From positions 22,354-86,353 of the forward strand of contig JAAPAO010000087.1 of assembly GCA_013115145.1 (NCBI GenBank): a stretch of DNA of 64,000 nt, given 5' to 3'. Of the stretch, positions 37,978 to 49,433 are shown piece by piece; position 1 is the stretch's first letter; every line of letters starts with the position of its first letter. The stretch is from Perkinsus chesapeaki (taxonomy: Eukaryota > Perkinsozoa > Perkinsida > Perkinsidae). Below the pieces are notes generated by a model, which ran no database searches, was not told the origin of the DNA, and saw nothing but the letters and a program-made list of their open reading frames with translations. The translations under genes were made by a program, and so were the position numbers.

Positions 37978-39090
37978 TCACACTTTCACCTTTGCGATTC
38001 CAACCTTGTTATTGTCCACATCATAATAAAAGTAGTTGCCGATGAAAGCAGTCACTCCAATGGAAGCGTGGTACTCAGTGAACTTCATACGTACGAAGCA
38101 TCTACCCTCGGTAGTCTTGTACGTAAATTTCTCAGCCGGTACCTCAATCGCCACCTGTTCGCCCTTCGAGCCTTGTAGGAAGAATGTCACTGAAGGTAAG
38201 TAGGCAACGTCAGGGCAGGATACCGGAAAAGATCCATCTTCCTCCGTAATAGACACATTTTTCCTTCCGGCCACTTTTAAAGAGCTTATCACTTGATTCT
38301 TCCACTCAGTCTTCAAATACATACAACTAGCACCAGTATCGAGGTCGACAGGGGTAACCATTTTGATGCGGTACTTTGAGTCTTGCCCAATTCCTAGAGT
38401 AAGCAGTTGCACCGTTCCCTCGTCTGGGTCGATCATATCAACGTATTGTAATGGAGCGACGTACTTTTTCGAGTCCTTGCCACCAATAAGTACCTCACCA
38501 GAAGGATCTTGTCCATTGTTCAAGTATAGTGAGAAGCTCCTCGATGGCGTAACGTTCTTATCATACAACTGGTCAATAACGGATTTGAAAGGCTTGACTC
38601 TCTCAGTAGATCTTCCTAAACCAAGTGAGGCCCACAATTTACTAAGGTCTTTATTGAATCCAGCAACCAAACCAAAATCTAGGCTGAAGGAGCCGATACC
38701 GTCCATATTCACTGTGCCAGAGTGCGAGAATATCCGCACTTTGGAACCGTCGTCAAATGTTGATACCCAAGTTTTGCCTTTCTTACACGGCTCAGGGTTG
38801 CACTCATAGCAGCCGTAGAAGAAGTCCTCGCACTTTTTTGAATAAGACTCATACCAGTGTTTCCAAACAAAAAACAATAAAGGAGCCCCAGTATCAACTA
38901 CAGCAAACATACTTTGCCCATCAGCTTCAAGTTCAACAATGGGTGCAGGAATCTTCCCAAGATTGTCTAGCTTGAAAGGTAGTCTGGCCAGATTGTCGAC
39001 CCTGCAGAGTCCAACTAAGGCTACAAGATAGAGGATGAAGGCGAAACCGGGAATCATTTTCCGGGTCCGCTTGCGTGCGCGCACAGACAA
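37978..39090 (-). CDS. Secreted pepsin-like aspartic protease (A1 family), single exon
   Basis: One uninterrupted 370-codon frame. The second Met (39057; MIPGFAFILYLVALVGLC) gives a cleaner signal peptide than the first (39090), so it may be the true start. The two catalytic-lobe motifs are VVDTGAPLL and DLDTGASCMY, each with the catalytic Asp in a DTGA context. Between them are FSLDFGLVAGFN, LGLGRSTERV and SFSLYLNN followed by GEVLIGGKDS, typical for A1 proteases; near the C-terminus is TAFIGNYFYYDVDNNKVGIAKV. Several Cys pairs (CYECNPEPCKKGK) are near the first lobe. Extracellular or vacuolar protein digestion is the expected role. The lack of introns contrasts with its neighbours. No clear propeptide was seen between the signal and the first lobe. 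Confidence 0.92.
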   Translation of the reverse strand: MSVRARKRTRKMIPGFAFILYLVALVGLCRVDNLARLPFKLDNLGKIPAPIVELEADGQSMFAVVDTGAPLLFFVWKHWYESYSKKCEDFFYGCYECNPEPCKKGKTWVSTFDDGSKVRIFSHSGTVNMDGIGSFSLDFGLVAGFNKDLSKLWASLGLGRSTERVKPFKSVIDQLYDKNVTPSRSFSLYLNNGQDPSGEVLIGGKDSKKYVAPLQYVDMIDPDEGTVQLLTLGIGQDSKYRIKMVTPVDLDTGASCMYLKTEWKNQVISSLKVAGRKNVSITEEDGSFPVSCPDVAYLPSVTFFLQGSKGEQVAIEVPAEKFTYKTTEGRCFVRMKFTEYHASIGVTAFIGNYFYYDVDNNKVGIAKVKV

Positions 39091-40411
39091 GGCGGCGGAA
39101 ACACAGCAATGTCATGACCAATTGCTCCATCGCATCACTCATGCGCCCTTAAGCCTACTGATCTTGGTGAAAAATTGGTGAAAAATCGTCATGTCATCTG
39201 GGATGGCCACGACCGACAAGGATACTTCGGGGACGGCAGGAACATCAGCATTGTCCTATTTCTCGAACCCGAAGACGATGCCAATGAAAATGGCATTTTC
39301 CATATTCCGTATAGCTGAGGGTTGGTGGAGGCTCGACCGTGGAGCGCCGCTCCGGTATCACGAATTCCTGTCGCCGCGAACCGAAAGGGGACTTTCGTTT
39401 TTTTCTACAGTATATCAATAGAATGATAGGCTTCATCAAGCGGGACTCTGGGTGTAGTCTGTAGGGGGCAAGCACTAAGATCACTGACACTTGACGTGGA
39501 GGGATCAATCAGGGGCTTCTCAGCTTACTTCACTGGCTGGAGCACCGGCATCGTCCAATAACCAAATCTCTAATAAAAAGGCTCTCATTCAGAGGATTAT
39601 ATCACTATTGGCCTGTGCCTTTTCAGAAACAGAGATCCTATACACAGCTTCGCACTAGAGAGTGCAGGAAGCAGAGGAAAATTCCTAGATCCGAGCTACA
39701 CTCTTCAAACCAGGCATGCTTTCCAGCCAAGCTAAAAACGCATCATCAATATCATCCAAGCAATCAAATCATCCACTGGCGCACCTTCTCAGCGACAATG
39801 ATAGCGGAGAACCTTCTCAGCGAGGCCATCTTCAGTACAATGTCGACCAGTAGTCCGAGCCTCTCGGAGGGTACGCCCGAGACTTTCGGCCCAGCAGTGA
39901 CATGGGCGATACAGCGGCTGTATTACAGCCTCTGATCTACACTGTAGATTCTACAGTGCATTTAAGGTACTTCCGAAACCAAATCCATGCGGTAAATCTC
40001 ACGCACGCTGACCACAGCCGCAGCATGAAAGATATTAGACCGGTACCCTTTAGTGCGGGTTTTTCAATATCCGTACAGTCTACATAGCATGGCGCTGTGA
40101 ACCGAGCCACATAAGTAAGGGATATTCTGTGTACTCTCGTAGCTTCTCGTTTCTTTATTTGGATAACATATTAACTAGACATTAGACCATTGAAAGGTTC
40201 CTTTTAGTTAGGACGGCGAGAATCGCCGAAGGACTGTGCTCATTTTGAGCAACGACAAGTTGTTCAGAGAAAAACTCTTCAAGGTTATATGAGTGTCGAC
40301 AGACCTCCCGATCAGAAGCCCACGGCGTGCTTCACCTTCAAGTGGCGGAGATGCCTGAAAGGATTAGCAACGTGTACTACTACTAAGATACACTCAAGCT
40401 TTGAGCACGAC
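39091..40411. other. Intergenic between protease and GST array, no confident gene
   Basis: Plus-strand frames at 39191-39421, 39615-39935 and 39902-40087 are open, but their translations are not recognisable and no in-phase splice chain was found. A small plus-strand gene starting at 39191 (MSSGMATTDKDTSG) cannot be excluded. Confidence 0.3.
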
Positions 40412-41399
40412 TTACACAGGCACCAGATAGGCATCGGGCTCAGTGGCTTTTTTCACAGCGTCGAGTTCTGACATCTTTTGAAGCCACCGAAAAAAGTCTT
40501 CCAGTTGAGGATACTTGTCAAGAGTCACGGCAAAGTCCGGACCTGAAAGCAAAGGACCAATGATGGAAGTGGAAATCCGGGGAAGAGTGAACTCGGCCAA
40601 TCCCTCTACTTGTACCTCGGAGTTTTTGGAGCATTGTCAGCCTCGAGGCCACCGGATATACTGTTATATCCACCAGGGACAAATTGTCGCCAGTATAGAA
40701 AGGTCCTTTGCTCTGAATAAGAATATGGGTGGAACTCCGTTACATATGGATGCGAACGAGGGCGTCGTAATGAAGACCGAGAGAATAAACGAACACTGAC
40801 GCACTTCATCGCTAAACTGCTCGAACTCTTCGACCATTTTCTCCACAGCCTCAGAATCAAACTTCATCAAAGCTTTCATGAAGGTACCCATAGATGCCCC
40901 ATGTTTCTCGGCAGCTTCGCGGATCTTCGTCCTACAAAACATCAGAACACTGCACTACTCCATTATACGGAGAAGAACGACATTTACCTTCCAGCTTCAT
41001 CTGTACGGGGAACTAGAGGAGGAGCACCGAGACCAGCGTTCTCGCCCAGCTTGTCAAGGTACTCTACGCAGTCAATAGATTCAGTGATCTACAAGACACC
41101 AGTACATCACTTAACAGCCAGCACTTACTATCTCCTCCTTTCCATCGGGCCACTGAGCAACGATCACCGGCACAACACCCTTAGGATTCTTCTCCAGAAG
41201 TAGGGGCTCGAGTTTGTACTCGGGAGCACCCTCCGGCAGGGACATCACCTCCTTATACTCGTATGGTATCTGAGGTCATCAGTAAGGCGCTGAGAGAACG
41301 AGTGCTCACTTTGAGGATTTCCAGAGCCAACCATACCCTATGGGAAAACGGGCATACTCTGCAAGAAAGAAATTGAATTTTGGGAAGTTGCTTTGACAT
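40412..41399 (-). CDS. Omega-like glutathione S-transferase, copy A (6 exons, 228 aa)
   Basis: Exons (minus): 41399-41310, 41269-41129, 41088-40988, 40931-40805, 40712-40616, 40542-40412; introns 40-92 nt, in phase. The thioredoxin-like N-domain starts with a CPFSHR active site (Cys-type, as in omega and related GSTs), then IPYEYKEV, NPKGVVPVI (cis-Pro) and ITESIDCVEYLDKL (GSH-binding ES). The helical C-domain contains KGPFYTGDNLSLVDITVYP and ends with DAYLVPV. Glutathione-dependent thiol transfer, dehydroascorbate reduction or detoxification are usual roles. It is the most downstream of three same-strand paralogues. Confidence 0.93.
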
Positions 41400-42280
41400 T
41401 GTAGTGGCAGTCGCCATCGAGGAAATTAAGATCCTAGTTGGAGAGTGAAATGCTATATGAAGATGATGTAATGGTAATCCTTGTCGGATCTACAATAGAA
41501 ACGTCAAGGAAATGCCTGGTGTACGTACGGTATCGTTGAGGTTTTTCCTCAAGGTTCAGAGAGGTTCTTTTTGGGCAGCATGAGGAGGTACAACAGAAAG
41601 GAGAGACAAGTTACCACCGAAGGACGCGCAATGCAGCTGCATGTTCGGTGGCGGTCACGTAGACAGATACTACCTCGGCGTCACGGTCGCAGAATAGAAC
41701 GCGTCTCCTGCGTGGTTCTGCGAGCACATAACGTTGATATGATCCACCACTGGTTATTGGCAACTGTGTCTATTGATTCATGTGATGTTGGTGTGACGCT
41801 GATGGCGGCTATACGATTCCACTACGCCCAAGGCATCACCTCGCAGTGACTTTTGACAGTTCTTTGCTGTTTTAGTAGATGGGACTTGTCCGGCGAAGCT
41901 AACATCTCTGAGGCTCACAAAATGCGAGCCTGAGAGTGCTAACTTCCGTGTGCTTCGGCGTGCCTCTTCTTGGTAGAGTCTACTAACTCTGTGATATCTT
42001 GCATTTGAATCATTTGACAAACACAAGGCACCGAGCAGCAAACGGCCTATCGCGATAACAACGAAGAATGTATCCCATTTTGGGACTCGCGTAAGGCAGG
42101 GGGCTGGCTGATACGAGTAATGACGCCTAACTGTTCGACGACGGTTGTTTCGATGATGTTGTTGACAATGGACACTGTAACGGACCACTTAGGCTGTGTA
42201 GCCAACGGCTCCACGCATTCTGAGGTAACGGCGGTTCCTAAGGCAAATGACAATTCCATCTCGAGCACTGGATTGATTGC

Positions 42281-43182
42281 TTACATGGTGGTGAGATAGT
42301 CCTCGGATTCATCGGCCTTCTTGGCAGCGTCAAGCTCAGAGACATTCTTAAACCACTCGAAGAGGGGTCCAAGTTGGGGATACTTCTCCACCGATACTTC
42401 GAAGTCTGGGCCTAAGGGACTATTTCGCACTTAGTAACCACTCTGTGTGGTCACCTCGTAACTGTCGTAGCAGACTCAACCTCGACACGGCTGGGTAAAT
42501 GGCAATATCAACTATGGAGAGATCTTTCCCGGTGAAGAAGGGCCCTTTGACCTGCACTCATGGCATCTTGCTAAGCCCTGTGGGAAGTGTACCTCATCAG
42601 AGAACTTTTTTAGTTCCTCAACAAGTGGCCCAAGAGCGTCTTTGTCATTCGTCATGAACGGCTTGTAAAATGCTCCTATCGCGCTCCCGTACTTATCGGC
42701 GGTTTCAATCAAACGTTTCCTGAATGTAATGTCCACCAGATACATTCCGGTTAGCTTTACTTTTCAGCTTCATCATCACGTGGCAGCAGTGGGGCTGCCT
42801 TGAGTCCGTATTTCTCGGCCAGCTTGTCAAGATACTCAACGCAATAAAGCGATTCGGTGACCTGCAAAGATATTGCGCGTTTTGAAACTTTTGTGCGCAC
42901 GCGTACAGTTTCCTCTTTTCCATCCGGAAATTTCACAATTAGAACTGGCACCAGGCCTTGCGGGTTGTGCTCAAGGAGCAGCGCGTCCTTCTTGTATTCA
43001 GTGGCTCCCTCTGGCAAGTGTATCACCTCGACTAAGTCGTAAGGTATCTAAGAAGGTTGATTGTTCACGTTGAGATGGTATAATCTTAGGCATACCTGTA
43101 ACGCTTCCAATGCCAGCCTGGCTCTGTGCGCGAAGGGGCAGAATCTCAGAGTCAGGAACTGGATCTTGGGGAACTGAGACAT
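42281..43182 (-). CDS. Omega-like glutathione S-transferase, copy B (multi-exon, about 225 aa)
   Basis: Starts MSQFPKIQFLTLRFCPFAHR at 43182; exon 1 is 43182-43096. Later segments are IPYDLVEVIHLPEG, NPQGLVPVL, VTESLYCVEYLDKLAEKYG, RKRLIETADKYGSAIGAF, KGPFFTGKDLSIVDIAIYP and GPDFEVSVEKYPQL, with stop at 42281-42283. The exon order and intron positions match copy A. The CPFAHR motif marks a Cys-type catalytic site. Same fold and likely activity as its neighbours; divergence is substantial, so the duplication is not recent. Confidence 0.9.
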
Positions 43183-43604
43183 TAGGGGGCAGAAGATTAA
43201 CAAACGCTAAGAAGGAGACACAGGAATCAAAGCTTGCATTCGTACGAATGATAACCATTCGGTCCGAATATACTCAAGACACCCATCAGAACGCAACAAC
43301 TAGGCAAGAAAACAACAAAGCCATGAAAACTTTTGAGCTTTTCACAGAGAGGAGTAGGAGGAGGAGGACTTAGCGGCTGCAGCTGCTGGGGCTAGACAAT
43401 GTGGGCTGGCTCGCCTCGCATTACTGCCTTTCCCACCTGAGTTGGATGACTCCGGACTTGCATAAGAACAAGTAGCAAAGAGAATAGGAGAGTGAAAATT
43501 TCCAAATATTGTTTGAAGCTCACCTGCGATGATGCCTTCCCGGACGCATATCTATCGTAACTGCAGAGACTGAATGACGCCTACAGCTAATCTTCGCTTA
43601 GGCC

Positions 43605-44543
43605 CTACGCTTTAATATAGTAGTCGCGAGACATCACTGTTGTCTTCACTGCTTCAACGGCTGACATTTTCTCATACCACTCATACAGACCAGATAGCTG
43701 TGGCTGATCTCTTGGGCTGATGCTGAAGGTTGGACCTGCGGGGAAAGCTAAGCATGCAGGGAAAAGGCTGTAGAGAGCTACCCTTGTAGTAGGCAAGCAG
43801 GAATGCTCTCAATATCCACGGGTAAACGGCAATGTCGACTATGCACATTGTCTGGCCATTATAGAAGGGGCCCTTCATCTAGAAGCATTAAGCTATACCA
43901 ATCTTGTGAAGCGAGAACTGATACTTCTGATAGGAACTCCTCGCTGCCTTGAACCAGGGTATCGAAAGCCCCTTTATCGCCTCGCATGAGAACAGCGTAG
44001 AAGGGTGATGCTATGTTTTCGTTGTAAAAAGAAGCCTTTTCGAGAATTCGATCCCTGAAGGAAGAACGAGCTTGCAGTTGCCTATGGCCATGTGAGCAAC
44101 GGCCTTACCTCTCAAGCTTATCATCCCTGGGCACGAGTGGTGCTTGGGCCATTCCAAAGCGGGCTGCTAGGCCATCTATGTACTCCACGACCGACAACGA
44201 GTCTGTGACCTTTTAGGCGGTCACTGTGAACCGACCCTATCGAGAGCCCTTACAACTTCCTCGCTGCCAGCGGACCAATCAACCAGTAAGGTTGGAATAA
44301 GACCTTTCGGGTTCTTCTCCACCAAGAGAGGATGCTTCTCATACTGGTCGGTGCCCTCGGGTAGGCTAAGAGCTTCTATCAGCTCGAAAGGCATCTGCGG
44401 GCGAGATTTCCCAGAGGTTTAGGATTCCCTTTGCTATGCACCTTGAACCATTCAAGGACTATACGGGCCCGCTGGGCGAATGGGCAAAAGTCCGAGGTAA
44501 GGAAGCGAAGACGGGGAAATCCTAATAGTTCTGGTGAGCTCAT
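43605..44543 (-). CDS. Omega-like glutathione S-transferase, copy C (multi-exon)
   Basis: Starts at 44543 (MSSPELLGFPRLRFL) and has a CPFAQR active-site motif, then MPFELIEALSLPEG, NPKGLIPTL, VTDSLSVVEYIDGLAARFG, DRILEKASFYNENIASPF, MKGPFYNGQTMCIVDIAVYPW and QPQLSGLYEWYEKMSAVEAV, stopping at 43605. Same exon plan as copies A and B. The GSH-binding ES pair is DS here. It is the first gene of the array in the direction of transcription, so it has its own upstream region. Confidence 0.9.
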
Positions 44544-45730
44544 GATGAAATGAAGAAGTATCTGAGCTTGGTTATCTTGGAAAGTGAAGAGCAAGCAACA
44601 ATGCCGATGCAGGTAAATACATACATCGCGCCACTACAATATCTTACGACTCAATAAGCCTTGCTCCAACCCGGCATAATTGGGCTAAACTAAGTATCGA
44701 GTTTTGTGCATCGTACTGTTCCAGCGGGAAGCCGGCTGGTTGTTGGGTGAGCTGATTTGGTTCAAATGAGCACACTCAACGCTCCCCTTCGAGCACGGTA
44801 GCCCGCAGAGTAAAATACAGGGATACGAATGGGGATTTGCTGACTCCGAAATTCGGAGTCCGAATTATAATGATGTATTGGATCGTTATCAAGGTTCGCA
44901 GTTCGTGCGCGCGCGTGCACGGGCTGCATCAGCACAATGTGTACGCATGCGTTACCTATGGCATGGCATCTTACTTGCTCTGTTATCCCATAACTAGTAG
45001 CCTTTCTCGAAGGTTCGATCATATTGGCAGCATATTCTCTCAGGTACTCTATCAACGACGCTTGCACTAGGAACCACGGAGATGGAGGTGGTTTACGGCT
45101 GGGCTAGCGAGTCCGCCCTAACCACCACGCCTCAGTGGAGCGTGCGATTATGGAAATTTGGTGGAGCGTCGGATGAGGTCTTGCATAGATTTCTTACTAT
45201 GCCCAGATTTATCCTTTCACATGGAGTTCGAGCCGCTCTTTCTTGCCCTTCGGGGAAGTATGCAGTCTCCTGGAATTTCCGTGCCCATAAAAGCGCCCCT
45301 ACACTTGGCGAATGGGTGGGTATTCCGCGTCACCACACAAAAAGCCCACTTGCACTGGTATTTCTCGCTCAACTCGGATTGGAACGGACGGGCTTGACTA
45401 GTTCGGGCTCCCAGTTGTTCGCTGCTGAGCCGTGGTGGGTAATTCCTTTCTTACGGGGCATTGCTGACCAACGATTGGCCCTTCCAGCGCACCTGTTCCG
45501 CTCGCCGTGCTAGCAAAGGCGCTCGAAAACGCCGTATCGGGTCCTGAGCTTGGCGAACTTCGGTTCACCGTCCACTCGGCTCTCGTTCATTTTCTAACCA
45601 CAGGTTGTTTGCCCGGTATAAGTGAATTGACCCCTGAGTGCGGTTGAGATGATGAGATTTCTCATGCTTCCGCTTCCTTTCTGTTGTCTCGTGCTCCTTT
45701 CCCCTGACATATTTCCACAGTTCTCCTCTA
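44544..45730. other. Intergenic; possible GST remnant and small palindrome
   Basis: A minus-strand frame beginning 45067 contains SLIEYLREYAANMIEPSRK, weakly like the GST S-x-EYLD-LA segment, and could be decayed GST sequence. A plus-strand frame 45082-45513 (143 codons) is open but unrecognised. A perfect 9+1+9 nt inverted repeat lies at 44842-44860. Confidence 0.3.
44842..44860. repeat. Short inverted repeat (9-nt arms, 1-nt centre)
   Basis: The arms gactccgaa and ttcggagtc flank a single A. It lies in the intergenic space upstream of the GST array and could be a binding site or chance. No repeat partner was noticed elsewhere in the window. Confidence 0.5.
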
Positions 45731-46040
45731 ATGGTCTCAGCAGTCGTTGTATCTTTGCTGGTGGGATCCATCTTCGTGGAAGTTCTGCTCCTATTCCTAA
45801 TTGTAAGCCTCGCACTATTGCATCTACGGCTCCATTGTTGGCGCATCAGTTCTTTTGGGTATACAAGACATTTCGGCGTCGTAGTATTCAAAGCTCAACG
45901 TCCGAGGAACCAGCAGTTACCGTTCGACCCACAATTTCAGGGAAGAGAATTGTACGTGGAATTGGTAAAGTTGTACCATTTTGTTGTTCACTTAGGATTT
46001 TGAAGACGCCTCCTCAGAAGGAGCCAGTCGTACAGTGTAA
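45731..46040 (+). CDS. Small single-pass TM protein, RING-less relative of the TM-RING family (3 exons, 72 aa)
   Basis: Exons 45731-45802, 45850-45951, 45996-46040; introns 47 and 44 nt, in phase. The N-terminus is one hydrophobic helix (VVVSLLVGSIFVEVLLLFLI), followed directly after intron 1 by a basic stretch (YKTFRRRSIQS) and an acidic end (DFEDASSEGAS). Intron 1 sits at the same point (end of the TM helix) as in the three TM-RING genes downstream, so I read it as a paralogue that ends before the RING. No zinc ligands are present. Function unknown. Confidence 0.6.
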
Positions 46041-46740
46041 GCGCTCCTCCGTTGCAGAAAGATATATCACCAATTTGCTATTATTAGTTACCTTGACCAT
46101 CAATCATGCACCATTTGTTTATTACATTATAAACGAGGTGATTCACTTAAAGAATTACCGTGCGGGCATGTATATCATGAACGATGTATCAACAAGTAAC
46201 CCCCGCTTTGCACTATCTATCGCACTGTCGTTGCGGCTAAATTGAGACGATTTAGAAGTATTACAGTAATTATTCTCTCAGGTGGATCTGCCAAGCCCCA
46301 TGCACGAGTTGTCCGTATTGTCGTTTTGATTGCAGCGTGCACAAGTTTGGCAGTACTGCAGAAAGAGCACACAACACAACACATTGTATGGAGACCTCTG
46401 CAGAGAGTCCTTATTATTATCGATGATGAGGCGGCGCTTGTACGCCACGTCGTTTTTCCTTATAACACTTCTTCTGTGAGCACCAGTATTAATTACGTAG
46501 GTTGTCTCAAGATTCAATGTCATTTAAGCTCTTTTCCCAGAGGAAGGAAGTGCATCACAAGTTTGGAGGTGCAGCAGCCATATTTGCTTAATTGTCATTC
46601 AATATTGTCGGATGCAAGAGTATCGCTCCTTAGAGCACTTAGAGACCAGATAGTCCGGTTTGACTGACTAGCGCACTTGTGTTGAGTAGTATGGGAATTC
46701 TCATCCTCCTTCTTTCTGCAAGGCTTTTACCCACCTAAGT

Positions 46741-47953
46741 ATGGCCGTCTCAACTACCACTGCAGCTCTGATCGGTATATCAGGTGTGCTGGCAGAAATC
46801 TTTATCGTCCTTGTAGTTATTGTAAGTTCTTGCCCTTCAAATCTACACCCCTTAAGGCATCTGAAATTGAGCGAACTTCCCCCTAATTTAGCCCTGGCAG
46901 AACTTTGTGAAGTAATGTTCCGTTTCTGGTGACTAAAAAGTCGAATGCGTGGAATAAACTTAGAAAATGTTCATAATATAAGCCTTGTCTGAGGGGCCTT
47001 TTGGATGCGGATAGCAACCTGGATTTTATCTTGAACTTTCGGAATCGTGAAGTAGATTTAATAACGTTTTGATATTCAACGGAATTCTGGTCAATACAAC
47101 GCTCAGTAGTCGTCGTCTGCTTGGGAAATAAGAAGCCTGAAGTGGTATAAATAAATTTATAGGAAGCCAGTTCCACTAACGTGTCCCTTGTTCAGAGGCT
47201 ATGTCGAAAACGACAGGCGTGCGCTTCGTGTGAGGAAGTATGTTGTGATAAGCAGAATCATCGTATAGAGTTGGACAAATTCTTGGTGAGTTGTTTGGTG
47301 AGGTTTCAATTCACACGCTCTACCACCTGGAAGTCCTACAGGTTAGTGCTTGAAAAGTATTACCTCGCAAAAGCTTTATGGCGCGAGAAAATGATAAGGT
47401 GCGGATAGTGTCATATCGAAGCTCCCGCTGAGGGAATATGAATGCTGCACAAAGACTCGCTTCGACACTTGAGCTATGCTTAATTCTTTTTAATAAATCA
47501 CTGTATGGCTGAATAATGTCGATGAAACCTGGCGCTTGAAATATCCACCTTTGCATTGCTGAAACAGCCTCTGATGAGCAAATACTACGTAGATGGAGTT
47601 CGTGAGTATCTGTATATCGACATTGCTCTCTCAGGCTGTCCACCGGTTCGATGATGCGTTATGTGCATCACATGAAAAGTAACCATCTCTCCCGTTGCCT
47701 GGCTGCCACGTGAGATCCTCCTCCCCTTGTGTAATCAGGTTTAGCCCCTCCTGCGCTATTTGTCTCGCTGATTTCGACGTGTCAAACAATGTCGCTGAGC
47801 TACCTTGCCAACATGTGTATCATACTCAATGCATTAAGCAGTAACCAATAAACTTCGAATCCAGGTTAGATCTTTGTCCTCCTCAGATGGTTCCAATTCT
47901 CAGAGGGCCCTTACCGCTGTCCAACCTGTCGTCACCTCATTCCCCTCGTTTAG
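46741..47953 (+). CDS. TM-RING-H2 protein, divergent copy 1 (candidate E3 ubiquitin ligase)
   Basis: Exon 1 (46741-46821) encodes a TM helix (ALIGISGVLAEIFIVLVVI). The RING exons are near 47740-47842 and 47889-47953, joined by a 46-nt intron: CAICLADFDVSNNVAEL, CQHVYHTQCIK, then WFQFSEGPYRCPTCR. This gives the RING-H2 ligand set C-x2-C, C-x-H, H-x2-C, C-x2-C. Intron phase before the RING matches copies 2 and 3. A middle exon near 47194-47236 (RLCRKRQACASCEE) is plausible. The spacing from exon 1 to the RING is much larger than in the other copies, so an insertion or decay in the middle is possible. Membrane-anchored ubiquitin ligase activity is inferred from the domain. Confidence 0.6.
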
Positions 47954-49392
47954 TCTATCCGGTCATCGCACATTCACGAGCACTACAAGTATGGCACCAT
48001 TTATTATCTCCGTCTCGTTGGAAGAGTTATTTGTCCGTAAAACCCGGTAGTTGTCTTTATATCCGTAAAACTCGCCTATCGTATTAACTTCGCACATTTA
48101 GCTTGCGTGGTCACCGCTGGTGACGCTACCGTTCATAAGGAAGCAGTGTTATGTGGCAATAGCCTGTATTTGCCTTTTTGTTGTACAAGCTCTTCAACTG
48201 GCCGTCTGCGACGATCTTTTATATCACTATCGCGCAAGAGTATGTGCTTACTAACCATCTACCTACGTTGAGAGACAGAGTCGGCAAGCCGATGTTAGTC
48301 TTATTTTATGGCACATTATCGGTAAAGTCCGTTTTCTTTTGAATACTGTTGCGTAGCTGTTGCCATGAATACACGCTATTTAACGGAACACTCTTCGTTA
48401 TAAGCTTCCGGTGGCCAGAGTCACTATCGGACAGGGGTGAGAAGGGAATATGTCGATGAGAGCCTCTCATTGAGAGGAAACAATCACCAGACAGTTGCGT
48501 GCACGATAATAAGCAAATTTCATAGAACAACTGAGTGGCAGATTAGATCCCACTCGTACACGAGATGAAGTGATCGGGTACCTACTACACAAGTAGTAGT
48601 AGTACTAGTAGTAGTAGCAGTAGTAGTAGTAGTAAAAGGTGTACTGCAACGAGCACATGAAGCATGGTCCGAGATATTCTAAAGCGTGAAATAGTAAGTA
48701 CGGCAATGATAGGTGGTATAGATTACTGATTGGTGTTTCTATTTATAAATATTAGTACAGAAATCCATATGTCATCTTCGAATATATGATGTATCGATCA
48801 GCTGGGCTGAGGGCGGCGCATAGACGAAGGAACCTGAGGACTACCAGTCGAGGGCCCGCCTCAAAGCCAGCCATATCAGTGGTACTCAGAGGAGAGATTT
48901 TAATTCATCAAAAAGTGTAGGACTTGAGAGTTCGCTAAGCGACAATGAACGGGTAAGCACGGAGTCGTGCAATAGGTCGTCTATTGTGTAATCTTCGTCT
49001 GATTCAGTCGCAGCCTCATTCAATGAGGCTCATTGGTGACATAATACTTGCACGCATGCGCTCGGAGTGGAGGCACCTTTGGGGGCCGTCGTTCCATGCT
49101 TCCCGGGATCCGTTTGCTGGAGTCATGTACCTTTGGCGGTGCCAGACACTGTGATACTCGTTACTAGTTCATCTTGTTACGTCTCTCCGGAGGCGATTAC
49201 CAACGGTCCGTGATCCCTATGCGTGACGGTCACGCTTTGCTCTCAGTCTAACCTGTGTCACGGCCGGCAATGAACATGCGATTCGCTTGGAGCGCTGAAG
49301 TATTCTATCATCGATCTTGACCTTCTATCCGCGCTGGCTTAGTAAGCCTCGCCTCATAGCAAACAGCTCCTTGGCTCCCTGTCAATTCCATT
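47954..49392. other. Intergenic region with AGT/AGC microsatellite, no gene seen
   Basis: No recognisable exon chain on either strand. The only notable structure is a trinucleotide tract at about 48591-48636. Frames at 48306-48530 (-) and 47887-48087 (+) are shadows or chance. Confidence 0.4.
48591..48636. repeat. AGT-type trinucleotide microsatellite
   Basis: An imperfect run of about 15 AGT units with single ACT and AGC interruptions, in otherwise unstructured intergenic sequence between TM-RING copies 1 and 2. Confidence 0.85.
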
Positions 49393-49433
49393 CAGGCTTC
49401 CTGCCCTTTTTTCCTTTTAAATAAGGAGTTGTA

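Noticed and set aside
37657-38178. 173-aa plus-strand ORF
   Set aside because: Its 3' part is antisense to the aspartic protease, and the remainder is unrecognisable.
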